Assembly (NCBI GenBank): GCA_018303645.1
Contig: JAGVXR010000072.1
Coordinates: 1 to 5,826, forward strand
Reading direction: 5' to 3'
Source of the DNA: Candidatus Woesearchaeota archaeon
GTDB taxonomy: Archaea > Nanobdellota > Nanobdellia > Woesearchaeales > GW2011-AR4
Length of the DNA: 5,826 bases
Positions 1-5,826 of this stretch are shown piece by piece. The notes beneath the pieces are model-generated. The model saw only the letters and a list, made by a program, of their open reading frames with translations, was not told the origin of the DNA and searched no databases. The stretch's first letter is position 1; each line of letters begins with the position of its first letter. The position numbers were made by a program, and so were the translations under genes.

Positions 1-39
1 AACTTCTTATTTGATGAATTCGTAAAAATGCTTAAATGA
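1..39 (+). CDS. carA: Carbamoyl-phosphate synthase small subunit, C-terminal end only
   Basis: Only the last 12 codons are present, reading NFLFDEFVKMLK and then TGA at 37-39. An L-F-D-E-F-hydrophobic-x-M ending is typical of CarA, the glutaminase subunit that releases ammonia from glutamine and channels it to CarB. The stop codon overlaps the carB start in an ATGA, so the two genes are surely co-transcribed and probably translationally coupled. The call rests on this short tail plus its position directly before carB. The catalytic Cys-His-Glu region lies outside the window. The gene is cut by the window edge, not broken. Confidence 0.85.
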   Translation, partial: NFLFDEFVKMLK

Positions 40-3000
40 AAAAATCAAAAAAAGTTTTAGTTCTGGGCTCTGGCTCACTTAAGATCGGAGAAGCCGGAGA
101 ATTTGACTATTCGGGCTCGCAATGCCTTAAAGCATTAAGGGAGGAAGGAATTGAAACAATTTTGGTTAATCCAAACATCGCAACAATCCAAACTTCTGAG
201 GGAATGGCTGACAAAATCTATTTTCTTCCTGTAACCCCTTATTTCGTCGAGAAAGTGATTGAGAAGGAAAATCCCGATGGGATAATGCTTGCTTTCGGCG
301 GGCAGACTGCATTGAACTGCGGCGTTGCTTTAGCAAATTCAGGAGTTTTTGAAAAACACAATGTTAGAGTTCTTGGCACGCAGATTGACGCAATCAAAAA
401 CACAGAGGACAGGGAATTGTTTGTAAAAAAGCTGAATGAAATCAAAGTAAAAACGCCTGAAAGCGAAGCTGTGAACACAGTAGAGCAGGCTGTTGAAGTT
501 GCAAAAAAACTGAGATACCCAGTCATGCTTAGAGTTGCTTATGCTCTTGGAGGGCAGGGCTCAGGCGTTGCATTAGGCGAAGTGGAACTAATAAACAAAG
601 CAAAACGTGCATTGGCTTACTCATCCCAAGTTCTCGTCGAGAAATACCTTGGCGGATGGAAAGAGATTGAGTATGAGGTTGTAAGGGATTCTTATGACAA
701 CTGCATCACGGTCTGCAACATGGAAAACTTTGACCCGATGGGAATACACACAGGAGAGAGCATTGTTGTTGCGCCTTCCCAAACTTTGACAAACAATGAG
801 TACCACAAATTAAGGGGGATTGCAATAAAAGTCATAAGGCATCTCGGAATCGTTGGAGAATGCAACATACAATATGCTCTTGACTCCTTTTCAGAAGACT
901 ACAGGGTTATAGAAGTCAATGCAAGGCTTTCAAGGAGCTCTGCTTTGGCGTCAAAGGCAACAGGCTATCCGTTGGCGTTCATTGCGGCAAAACTTGCCCT
1001 TGGCTATTCCTTAGTCGAGCTTGAAAACATGATAACAAAGGCGACAAAAAGCTGCTTTGAGCCTGCATTGGACTATATTGTTGTAAAAATACCGAGATGG
1101 GACCTGCAGAAATTCAAGCATGTAAGCCTTGAAATCGGCTCTGAGATGAAAAGCGTTGGGGAAGTCATGGCAATCGGCAGAAAATTCGAGGAGGTAATCC
1201 AGAAAGCCATAAGGATGCTCAGCATAGGCTTGCACGGCTTAGTCGGGAACAATCTGAAATTTGACGATGTTGAAAATGAATTAAGCAAGCCCACTGACAA
1301 AAGGCTGCTGGTAATTGTCGAGGCAATCAAACAGGGGATTCCTGTTGAAAAAATCCATGAGTTAACAAAAATAGATAAATGGTTCCTGTGCAAAATTAAG
1401 AATGTAGTTGAAACAGAAAGTGCTTTGTTAAAATATAATATTGACGATGTACCGGCTGAACTGCTTAAAATATCAAAACAAGCAGGGTTTTCTGATTTTC
1501 AGATAGCAAAAATCCTGTTTAATGATAACAAAGGCATGGAACAGAAGATGCTGCAAGTCAGAAATCTAAGGAAGAAATACGGCATACTGCCGTCTGTAAA
1601 ACAGATAGACACCCTGGCGGCAGAGTATCCTGCAAAGACAAATTATCTGTATCTGACTTACAATGGCGACGAGGATGATATTGAATTCAATCAAAAAAAC
1701 AATATTATCGTGCTTGGTTCAGGGGCTTACAGGATAGGCAGTTCTGTTGAGTTTGACTGGTGCTGCGTGAATGTAGTTTTCACGCTGAAAAAATTGGGAT
1801 ATTCCACAATCATGATAAATTATAACCCAGAAACCGTCAGCACTGACTATGATGTATGCGACGGGCTTTATTTTGACGAACTTAGCCTTGAGAGGGTTCT
1901 TGACATTTATGAAAAGGAAAATCCCATCGGAATGGTTATTTCAGCAGGAGGGCAGATTCCAAACAACCTTGCGATGAAACTGCACAGGCAGAATGTGAAA
2001 ATACTCGGCACAAGCCCGTTGGGCATCGATAATGCGGAAAACCGCAACAAGTTTTCCGCCCTGCTTGACTCGCTCTCTGTTGACCAGCCGGAGTGGGCAG
2101 AAGCAAAATCAATTGAGGAAGCGCATAAATTCGCGGAAAAAGTTAAGTATCCTGTCCTGATAAGGCCTTCATATGTTTTAAGCGGAGCTGCGATGAGCGT
2201 TGCTTCTGACAAAAAGGAGCTTGAGATGTACCTGCAGAAAGCTGCTGGCGTTTCAAAAGAGCATCCTGTAGTAATAAGCAAGTTCATTGCAAACGCAAAG
2301 GAGATTGAGATAGACGCGGTTGCGCAGAATGGCAATGTTGTGATTTACGCAATATCCGAGCATATTGAAAATGCAGGCGTGCATTCCGGGGACGCAACAA
2401 TGGTATTGCCGCCGCAGTACACTTACCTTGAGACAATTAAAAAAATAAAAGAGGCGACAAAGAAAATAGCAAAGGCTTTGAAAATTACAGGCCCTTTCAA
2501 CATCCAGTTCATTGCAAAAGACAACCAAATCAGGGTCATAGAGTGCAATTTAAGGGCTTCAAGGAGCTTCCCTTTTGTGTCAAAAGTCACAAAATATAAT
2601 TTCATCGAGCTTGCTACAAAAGCCATGCTGGGAATTGATATAAGCGGAAAATACAACACTCTTGACTTGGGTTATGTCGGAGTGAAAGCGCCCCAGTTTT
2701 CTTTTTCAAGGCTTCATGGGGCAGACCCTGTTTTAAGCGTTGAGATGGCATCTACCGGAGAGGTTGCTTGCCTGGGCAATGATGTAAATGAAGCGTTTTT
2801 GAAGTCATTGCTTTCTGTCGGGTTTGTGATTCCAAAATCAAATGTTTTGCTTTCAACAGGACCTGTAAAGAACAAGGCTTATCTGCTTGAAAGCGTCAAA
2901 AAACTGACGGAGCTGGGCTTCAGGCTTTATGCTACTGAAGGAACTTCAAAATTCCTTGAAGAGAATGGAGTCAAAACAGAAATTTTGCACTGGCCTCTTG

Positions 3001-3236
3001 ACAAAAAAGAGCCTAATGCGCTTACTTATCTGCAGGAAAGGAAAATTGATTTGGTTATAAACATTCCAAAAAGCCTTGAAGAAGAGGAGCTTACAAATGA
3101 CTACATAATAAGGAGAAAGGCTGTTGATTTTAACATTCCTTTATTAACAAACGCGCAGATTGCAAAATTGTTTATTGAATCAATTTATAATAAGAAGATG
3201 GAAGATTTAGAGGTTAAGAGCTGGGGGGAATATTGA
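36..3236 (+). CDS. carB: Carbamoyl-phosphate synthase large subunit
   Basis: This is the synthetase subunit that makes carbamoyl phosphate from bicarbonate, ammonia and two ATP, feeding pyrimidine and arginine synthesis. At 1066 residues it is full length for CarB and shows the expected internal duplication. The first carboxyphosphate half covers about residues 1-400 (LGSGSLKIGEAGEFDYSGSQ near the start; R166 in RVAYALGGQGSG; Q279, E293, N295 and R297 in the metal/ATP site). An oligomerisation region covers about 400-550. The second, carbamate-kinase half starts near 555 (GSGAYRIGSSVEFDW; R710; E836 and N838). An MGS-like allosteric domain covers about 936-1066 (LYATEGTSKFL, DLVINIPKS). All metal-site acidic residues I checked are present. 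The ATG lies in the ATGA overlap with carA and has no Shine-Dalgarno, which suggests coupled translation. From memory, the wording of many motifs (CNMENFDPMGIHTGES, SVEFDWC, ECNLRASRSFPFVSK) resembles Bacteroidetes and eukaryotic CAD/CPS1 enzymes more than the E. coli or classical euryarchaeal type. Confidence 0.98.
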   Translation: MKKSKKVLVLGSGSLKIGEAGEFDYSGSQCLKALREEGIETILVNPNIATIQTSEGMADKIYFLPVTPYFVEKVIEKENPDGIMLAFGGQTALNCGVALANSGVFEKHNVRVLGTQIDAIKNTEDRELFVKKLNEIKVKTPESEAVNTVEQAVEVAKKLRYPVMLRVAYALGGQGSGVALGEVELINKAKRALAYSSQVLVEKYLGGWKEIEYEVVRDSYDNCITVCNMENFDPMGIHTGESIVVAPSQTLTNNEYHKLRGIAIKVIRHLGIVGECNIQYALDSFSEDYRVIEVNARLSRSSALASKATGYPLAFIAAKLALGYSLVELENMITKATKSCFEPALDYIVVKIPRWDLQKFKHVSLEIGSEMKSVGEVMAIGRKFEEVIQKAIRMLSIGLHGLVGNNLKFDDVENELSKPTDKRLLVIVEAIKQGIPVEKIHELTKIDKWFLCKIKNVVETESALLKYNIDDVPAELLKISKQAGFSDFQIAKILFNDNKGMEQKMLQVRNLRKKYGILPSVKQIDTLAAEYPAKTNYLYLTYNGDEDDIEFNQKNNIIVLGSGAYRIGSSVEFDWCCVNVVFTLKKLGYSTIMINYNPETVSTDYDVCDGLYFDELSLERVLDIYEKENPIGMVISAGGQIPNNLAMKLHRQNVKILGTSPLGIDNAENRNKFSALLDSLSVDQPEWAEAKSIEEAHKFAEKVKYPVLIRPSYVLSGAAMSVASDKKELEMYLQKAAGVSKEHPVVISKFIANAKEIEIDAVAQNGNVVIYAISEHIENAGVHSGDATMVLPPQYTYLETIKKIKEATKKIAKALKITGPFNIQFIAKDNQIRVIECNLRASRSFPFVSKVTKYNFIELATKAMLGIDISGKYNTLDLGYVGVKAPQFSFSRLHGADPVLSVEMASTGEVACLGNDVNEAFLKSLLSVGFVIPKSNVLLSTGPVKNKAYLLESVKKLTELGFRLYATEGTSKFLEENGVKTEILHWPLDKKEPNALTYLQERKIDLVINIPKSLEEEELTNDYIIRRKAVDFNIPLLTNAQIAKLFIESIYNKKMEDLEVKSWGEY

Positions 3237-3251
3237 GTTCACAAATTCAAT

Positions 3252-3256
3252 AAAAA
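3252..3256 (-). terminator. Possible weak T-tract terminator for the minus-strand orphan gene
   Basis: Four bases past the minus-strand stop codon the transcript would read ATTTTTATT. A short T tract without a hairpin can end archaeal transcription. It lies in the 23-base gap between convergent carB and the orphan gene. No matching T tract is visible for carB in that gap. The run is short, so support is weak. Confidence 0.3.
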
Positions 3257-3259
3257 TGT

Positions 3260-3667
3260 CTAATTGCAATCCCTCTCGTACAATCTTGTAGCTGTTTTAT
3301 GATAACATTCAATAATATCTTGTGAAGTTAAATGGTAATATAAACTTTCAAAAGCCACTGCCCTCTCCAAGTCCTCTTCTGGTATTTGTGCTAACACCTC
3401 AGCGATAGTTGCACTAAAAATTACCGAAGCACCAAATTCATGATAAGTGGTTATATCATTATAATGAGTTAAATTGGTTGCCAGCCTTAAGGGTTCCGCA
3501 ACCCAAGTATAAGCTTTTTTCCTTAATTCACGAGGATTATCAGGACCTTTTGTATAATACAACTCCCCACCCGGATGAAGTTTTTCTCCAACAAATCTTG
3601 CAACTGGCCTAATCTGTATAGCAAGTTGTTCAAGCCTTTCATCTGAAATATCTGGAACCCTATCCAT
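3260..3667 (-). CDS. Hypothetical protein, 135 aa, unknown family
   Basis: I do not recognise this family. It is a soluble, charged protein with no signal peptide or membrane segment. The first 40 residues hold a Glu/Arg-rich stretch and then GEKLHPGGELYYTKGPDNP. The middle carries several His and Tyr residues in short spacing (THYNDITTYHEFGAS, residues 67-81), then a hydrophobic, probably helical segment (82-94) and IPEEDLERAVAF (95-106). A further cluster, LYYHLTSQDIIECYHK, spans 109-124. The repeated Tyr/His positions could form a ligand or metal site, but that is speculation. It is judged a real gene because a TATA box sits 27 bases before the ATG, the frame is open, and the protein composition is normal. 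It is convergent with carB (23-base gap) and divergent from vapB, so it belongs to neither operon. Confidence 0.75.
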   Translation of the reverse strand: MDRVPDISDERLEQLAIQIRPVARFVGEKLHPGGELYYTKGPDNPRELRKKAYTWVAEPLRLATNLTHYNDITTYHEFGASVIFSATIAEVLAQIPEEDLERAVAFESLYYHLTSQDIIECYHKTATRLYERDCN

Positions 3668-3690
3668 ATTCTATCTGTAAACTCTAAAGC

Positions 3691-3697
3691 TTTTAAA
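3691..3697 (-). promoter_or_regulatory. TATA box for the 135-aa orphan gene
   Basis: Read on the minus strand the site is GAAGGGTTTAAAAGC, a purine-rich BRE-like stretch followed by TTTAAAA. Its centre is about 27 bases from the A of the ATG at 3667, the distance expected between an archaeal TATA box and its transcription start. The mRNA is therefore predicted to be leaderless. Confidence 0.6.
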
Positions 3698-3744
3698 CCC
3701 TTCTATTTTCACCACTTCCAAATAACTAAATCTGGATAACAATA

Positions 3745-3752
3745 TTTAAATA
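3745..3752 (+). promoter_or_regulatory. TATA box for vapBC
   Basis: The sequence ATATTTAAATATA (3742-3754) contains TTTAAATA centred about 27-28 bases before the vapB ATG at 3776. This is the usual archaeal TATA-to-start spacing, so the transcript should begin at or next to the ATG, with no room for a ribosome binding site. It faces away from the minus-strand TATA box at 3691-3697. Confidence 0.65.
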
Positions 3753-3754
3753 TA

Positions 3755-3775
3755 AGTAATACTCTTGGTATTACT
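3755..3775 (+). promoter_or_regulatory. Inverted repeat, probable VapB autoregulatory operator
   Basis: A perfect 8-bp inverted repeat, AGTAATAC (3755-3762) and GTATTACT (3768-3775), is separated by 5 bases. It fills the entire space between the TATA box and the vapB ATG. AbrB-fold antitoxins usually bind palindromes in their own promoters, alone or with toxin, to repress transcription. A protein bound here would cover the transcription start. The repeat is seen directly; the operator role is inferred from position and family. Confidence 0.6.
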
Positions 3776-4021
3776 ATGTACAAAACAAAAGTTACCAAAA
3801 AAGGGCAGATTACCCTGCCAAATGAGTACAGGGAGAAGCTGGACTTAAGCACAGGCTCTGTGGTAGTCGTTGACTTAAAAAAAGACTCTATTCTTGTTCA
3901 GAAGCCCAAGGCAGATTTGGAAGGGCTGTTTGGAGCATGGAGTGATATGACAGACAAGGATGTCAAGCGCATAAAATCCATATGGCGGGGCTGGAATGAA
4001 AAAGATATTCGTGGACTCTGA
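3776..4021 (+). CDS. vapB: AbrB-fold (SpoVT/AbrB) antitoxin of a VapBC pair
   Basis: This 81-residue antitoxin should neutralise the VapC toxin encoded just downstream and repress its own promoter. Residues 3-43 form the swapped-hairpin AbrB DNA-binding domain, with the family signature KVTKKGQITLPNEYREKLDL at 5-24, then GSVVVVDL and SILVQKP. Residues 46-81 are a charged, tryptophan-bearing tail (W55, W70, W73) of the kind that wraps around a PIN-domain partner. The ATG directly follows a perfect inverted repeat, with a TATA box about 27 bases upstream, so translation is probably leaderless. The gene overlaps vapC by 26 bases in another frame. Length and layout are normal for archaeal AbrB-type VapB. 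The toxin pairing is inferred from gene order. Confidence 0.92.
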   Translation: MYKTKVTKKGQITLPNEYREKLDLSTGSVVVVDLKKDSILVQKPKADLEGLFGAWSDMTDKDVKRIKSIWRGWNEKDIRGL

Positions 4022-4391
4022 TTACTTGATAGACTATCTCCGCAGGCAGGCTTATACAAAGCCCCTGATAGAGAAAATCCAGAGCAGGCAGGCAGAAGCC
4101 TCGATTTCTGTTGTTACTGTGTTCGAGCTTTATGTGGGCGCATTGCTTTCAAACAACCCAGGCAAAAGATTTGAAGACGTTGAGACTTTGCTCAGCTGGT
4201 TTAGGATTGTTGACATAAACAAGGAAATAATGCTTATTGCGGCAAAAATAAACGTAGACTTAAGGAAAAAAGGATTTATGATAGGCATTCAGGATGTTTT
4301 GATTGCTGCAAGCTCGATTTCAGCCAATACTCCATTAATCACGAACAACACCATGCATTTTCAGAAAATTGAGGGGCTAAAGCTGGAGTAA
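3996..4391 (+). CDS. vapC: PIN-domain ribonuclease toxin VapC
   Basis: This 131-residue single PIN-domain protein is of the VapC toxin type, a magnesium-dependent endoribonuclease whose known relatives cut tRNA or rRNA. The catalytic residues are in their usual places: D7 in FVDSDYLIDYL, E44 in VTVFELYVGA, D100 in GIQDVLIAA, and N118 in TNNTMHF, where family members carry Asp or Asn. It therefore looks active, not degraded. The ATG lies inside the end of vapB (26-base overlap), behind a G-rich stretch (GGCGGGGCTGG) that may help initiation; expression should be coupled to the antitoxin. No promoter of its own is seen. The RNA target cannot be predicted from this sequence. Confidence 0.94.
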   Translation: MKKIFVDSDYLIDYLRRQAYTKPLIEKIQSRQAEASISVVTVFELYVGALLSNNPGKRFEDVETLLSWFRIVDINKEIMLIAAKINVDLRKKGFMIGIQDVLIAASSISANTPLITNNTMHFQKIEGLKLE

Positions 4392-4401
4392 AAAGAAAAA
4401 T

Positions 4402-4409
4402 TTTAAATA
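4402..4409 (+). promoter_or_regulatory. TATA box for the 192-aa orphan gene
   Basis: An A-rich stretch (4391-4400) followed by TTTAAATA lies just past the vapC stop, centred about 31 bases before the ATG at 4437. Transcription should start within a few bases of that ATG. The site argues that the downstream gene is not simply the third gene of the vapBC operon. It also overlaps the possible upstream TTG at 4410, making that codon an unlikely start. Confidence 0.55.
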
Positions 4410-4436
4410 TTGGTTGCGAAATCTGTTCAGTGCAAG

Positions 4437-5015
4437 ATGGATATTGGTAGTTTGGATTTAATTTCAAGAGAAAATCCGCGTGAATTCTTTGACAGAAATT
4501 TGTCCATACCTTACGAAAAACAAAGGAAGCATGTTGCTGAGAGAGTAATGCTCAGGTTTCTAAGACATAACCTACATTTGAAACAAGGAGAGATTAAAAT
4601 TCAAAATGTAGTTGGTTCTAATTTAAAATCGAGCTACAGAAAATCAGAGTTTATTGGTAATCTTTCTTTATTTTTGGATGGTTATCGCACTGAGTTTTTA
4701 TTGCAGCCTGAGCTAGGTGGGGGGCTTGATTATTTTATTACATTAGGACAAAGAGCTTATTGGTATGCTTACAAAGCTGGAAGGAAAATTAAAGGGAATG
4801 TTTCCGAGGTTACAAATTTTGAAGAAATGGCAGACAACTACAGGAATCTTGTTAAAGCAATTTTTGAGTTTAAGATCAGATTTTTGCCTCAGGACAAAGA
4901 GCTTTCCGATAAAGTTCTCAGGGAAATGGATTTAGCATTGTACCATGGTGGATTATCTGATTTATATCCAATTTTGCATGGAAAATCCATAGAGCAAATT
5001 CCAACCTTACATTAA
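4437..5015 (+). CDS. Hypothetical protein, 192 aa, unknown family
   Basis: I do not recognise this family. The ATG at 4437 is chosen over an in-frame TTG at 4410 because a TATA box covers 4402-4409 and would place the transcript start near 4432-4437. The protein is soluble, with no signal peptide or membrane helix, and is basic in its first half (KQRKHVAERVMLRFLRHNLHLK, interrupted only by hydrophobic positions, within residues 28-49). A glycine-rich, aromatic middle follows: ELGGGLDYF (92-100) and GQRAYWYAYKAGRK (104-117). The C-terminal part looks mostly helical (about 127-170) and ends LYHGGLSDLYPILHGKS. It lies 45 bases after vapC and before a T-rich terminator. Its codons are AT-richer than those of carB and ribD (about 35% GC on sampled lines), hinting at a separate origin. 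A nucleic-acid-binding role is possible from the basic region but unproven. Confidence 0.78.
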   Translation: MDIGSLDLISRENPREFFDRNLSIPYEKQRKHVAERVMLRFLRHNLHLKQGEIKIQNVVGSNLKSSYRKSEFIGNLSLFLDGYRTEFLLQPELGGGLDYFITLGQRAYWYAYKAGRKIKGNVSEVTNFEEMADNYRNLVKAIFEFKIRFLPQDKELSDKVLREMDLALYHGGLSDLYPILHGKSIEQIPTLH

Positions 5016-5017
5016 CA

Positions 5018-5028
5018 CTTTTCTTTTT
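5018..5028 (+). terminator. T-rich terminator after the 192-aa gene
   Basis: Three bases after the stop codon, CTTTTCTTTTT gives two T runs of four and five with no hairpin before them. This matches archaeal intrinsic termination, which needs only a U-rich tract. It separates the orphan gene from ribD, which has its own promoter. Confidence 0.55.
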
Positions 5029-5062
5029 ACCACCCATTCATAGCCATTTCCAAACCCTTAGA

Positions 5063-5070
5063 TTTATATA
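5063..5070 (+). promoter_or_regulatory. TATA box for ribD
   Basis: The octamer TTTATATA is a close match to the archaeal box A consensus. Its centre predicts a transcript start near 5093, leaving a leader of about 16 bases before the TTG at 5110. That is enough to include the G-rich ribosome binding site at 5096-5103, unlike the leaderless genes upstream. I see no FMN or other riboswitch; the leader is far too short for one. Confidence 0.55.
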
Positions 5071-5095
5071 TCAAATACAAATTACTTCTTTGCTT

Positions 5096-5103
5096 GAGGG
5101 TGG
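5096..5103 (+). promoter_or_regulatory. Shine-Dalgarno-like site supporting the ribD TTG start
   Basis: GAGGGTGG resembles the archaeal GGAGGTGA consensus and ends 6 bases before TTG at 5110, a normal spacing. The ATG at 5131 would be 27 bases away, too far to use it. The site therefore favours the TTG start, which also adds residues expected in RibD. Confidence 0.5.
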
Positions 5104-5109
5104 CTTTAG

Positions 5110-5826
5110 TTGATATCTCACAAGAAATACATGGAACTTACGATAAGGCTTGCCGAAAAGGGCAGGGGCTTGACATCGCCAAATCCTATGGTGGGCTGCA
5201 TAATTGTCAAGCGCGGCAGGATTGTAGGCAAGGGCTTCCACAAGGCAGCCGGCACAGAGCACGCAGAAGTTCTCGCAATCGCGGAAGCCGGAAAGAAAGC
5301 GATTAATTCCACCATGTATGTCAATCTTGAGCCATGCTCCCACTGGGGCAGGACTCCGCCGTGCACCGAGAAGATTGTGGAGGCGGGCGTGAGGGAAGTG
5401 ATAATAGGCGCAAAAGACCCGAATCCCCTGGTGGACGGCTTCAGGGAGCTAAAATTCAGGGGCGTAAAAACCAAAATAGGAATTCTGGAGAAAGAGGCAA
5501 AAAAGCTGAATGAGGTATTCATGAAATACATGAAAACCAAAAAGCCTTTTGTAATCCTGAAGGTTGCGATGAGCCTTGACGGGAAAATCGCAACTGCAAC
5601 AGGCAGCTCAAAATACATTACAAGCAGGGAAGCCAGGGCATATGTGCATCAGCTCAGAAGCGAGGTTGATGCTGTCATGGTGGGCCTGAACACTGTGCTT
5701 CGTGACAACCCCGAATTAACCCCCAGATTAGTCAAGGGCAGGGATCCCATGAAGATTGTGGTTGACAGCAGGCTCAAGATACCCAGGAACTGCAATCTGC
5801 TGAAGGAGCCCACAAAACTCATAATT
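5110..5826 (+). CDS. ribD: Bifunctional riboflavin biosynthesis deaminase/reductase RibD, 3' end beyond window
   Basis: RibD deaminates the pyrimidine product of GTP cyclohydrolase II and then reduces its ribosyl group with NADPH, giving the ribitylamino-pyrimidinedione used for riboflavin. The 239 codons present stay open to the edge. Residues 1-145 are the zinc deaminase domain: TSPNPMVGC (22-30), zinc and catalytic residues H51 and E53 in HAEV, and C76 and C85 in EPCSHWGRTPPC. The reductase domain begins near 146 (KPFVILKVAMSLDGKIATATG, residues 145-165 with one residue either side uncertain), followed by SKYITSREAR and DAVMVGLNTVLRDNPELT; about 120 residues are missing. The start is taken as TTG at 5110 because an in-frame stop lies at 5107-5109, a Shine-Dalgarno-like site precedes it, and HKKYM before the ATG at 5131 matches the usual D-x-x-Y-M opening. 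The stretch after DPNPLV looks about two residues shorter than usual. Its GC is higher than that of the gene upstream. Confidence 0.95.
   Translation, partial: MISHKKYMELTIRLAEKGRGLTSPNPMVGCIIVKRGRIVGKGFHKAAGTEHAEVLAIAEAGKKAINSTMYVNLEPCSHWGRTPPCTEKIVEAGVREVIIGAKDPNPLVDGFRELKFRGVKTKIGILEKEAKKLNEVFMKYMKTKKPFVILKVAMSLDGKIATATGSSKYITSREARAYVHQLRSEVDAVMVGLNTVLRDNPELTPRLVKGRDPMKIVVDSRLKIPRNCNLLKEPTKLII

Noticed and set aside
1907..2335. Open frame of 142 codons antisense to carB
   Set aside because: It lies wholly within well-conserved carB and has the Ser/Phe/Cys-rich composition expected of a reverse-strand shadow.
3686..3693. AAAGCTTT palindrome beside the minus-strand TATA box
   Set aside because: It is short, AT-rich and partly explained by the TATA element itself, so it is likely to occur by chance.
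4410..4412. TTG as an upstream start for the 192-aa protein
   Set aside because: It touches the predicted TATA box, upstream of where transcription should begin; ATG at 4437 fits the promoter spacing.
3713..5065. Similar 21-base stretches beginning at 3713 and 5045 upstream of two promoters (about 15 of 21 match)
   Set aside because: Their distances from the TATA boxes differ (about 35 and 21 bases) and the similarity is modest in AT-rich DNA.
3237..5100. Possible direct repeat ACAAATT at both edges of the accessory segment
   Set aside because: Seven AT-rich bases are expected by chance, and there are no inverted terminal repeats or recombinase gene to support an element boundary.
5094..5306. 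Open frame of about 70 codons on the plus strand at the start of ribD
   Set aside because: It overlaps ribD in another frame, has an unnatural Arg/Gly/Ser-rich ending, and the ribD frame carries the conserved deaminase motifs over the same bases.
5118..5618. Long open frame antisense to ribD
   Set aside because: It is a shadow of the ribD coding frame with low-complexity Ser/Phe/Ala composition, no promoter and no recognisable domain.

Overview
The window most likely comes from an archaeon, plausibly a DPANN-type lineage such as Woesearchaeota or Pacearchaeota; this is inferred, because no taxonomic marker is present. The evidence is promoter architecture. Three genes (minus-strand start at 3667, plus-strand starts at 3776 and 4437) have a TTTAAA-type TATA box centred about 27-32 bases before the ATG, leaving almost no leader, which is the archaeal leaderless pattern. 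Arginine is mostly AGG/AGA. GC shifts along the window, from hand counts of a few 60-base lines: about 40-45% in carB, about 35% in the 4437-5015 gene and above 50% in ribD.

Layout: (1) 1-3236 is the end of a pyrimidine/arginine operon: the last 12 codons of carA, then a complete carB joined by an ATGA overlap. (2) 3260-3667 is a minus-strand gene of unknown function, convergent with carB. (3) 3668-3775 is a divergent promoter region with a TATA box for each side and a perfect 8-bp inverted repeat next to the antitoxin start. (4) 3776-4391 is a type II toxin-antitoxin pair, an AbrB-fold VapB and a PIN-domain VapC, overlapping by 26 bases. (5) 4437-5015 is a second unrecognised gene with its own promoter, followed by a T-rich terminator. 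(6) From 5110 to the window edge is the first two thirds of a bifunctional riboflavin-biosynthesis gene, ribD, probably starting at TTG behind a Shine-Dalgarno-like site. It would continue past base 5826.

CarA and CarB together make carbamoyl phosphate for pyrimidine and arginine synthesis. RibD makes the pyrimidinedione intermediate of riboflavin. The roughly 1.8 kb between them looks like an accessory insert: a self-regulated toxin-antitoxin module flanked by two orphan genes with their own promoters. No unmistakably new system is visible. The points most worth checking are the two orphan genes, the vapBC operator, the eukaryote/Bacteroidetes-like CarB, and a bacterial-type fused RibD in what appears to be an archaeal genome.
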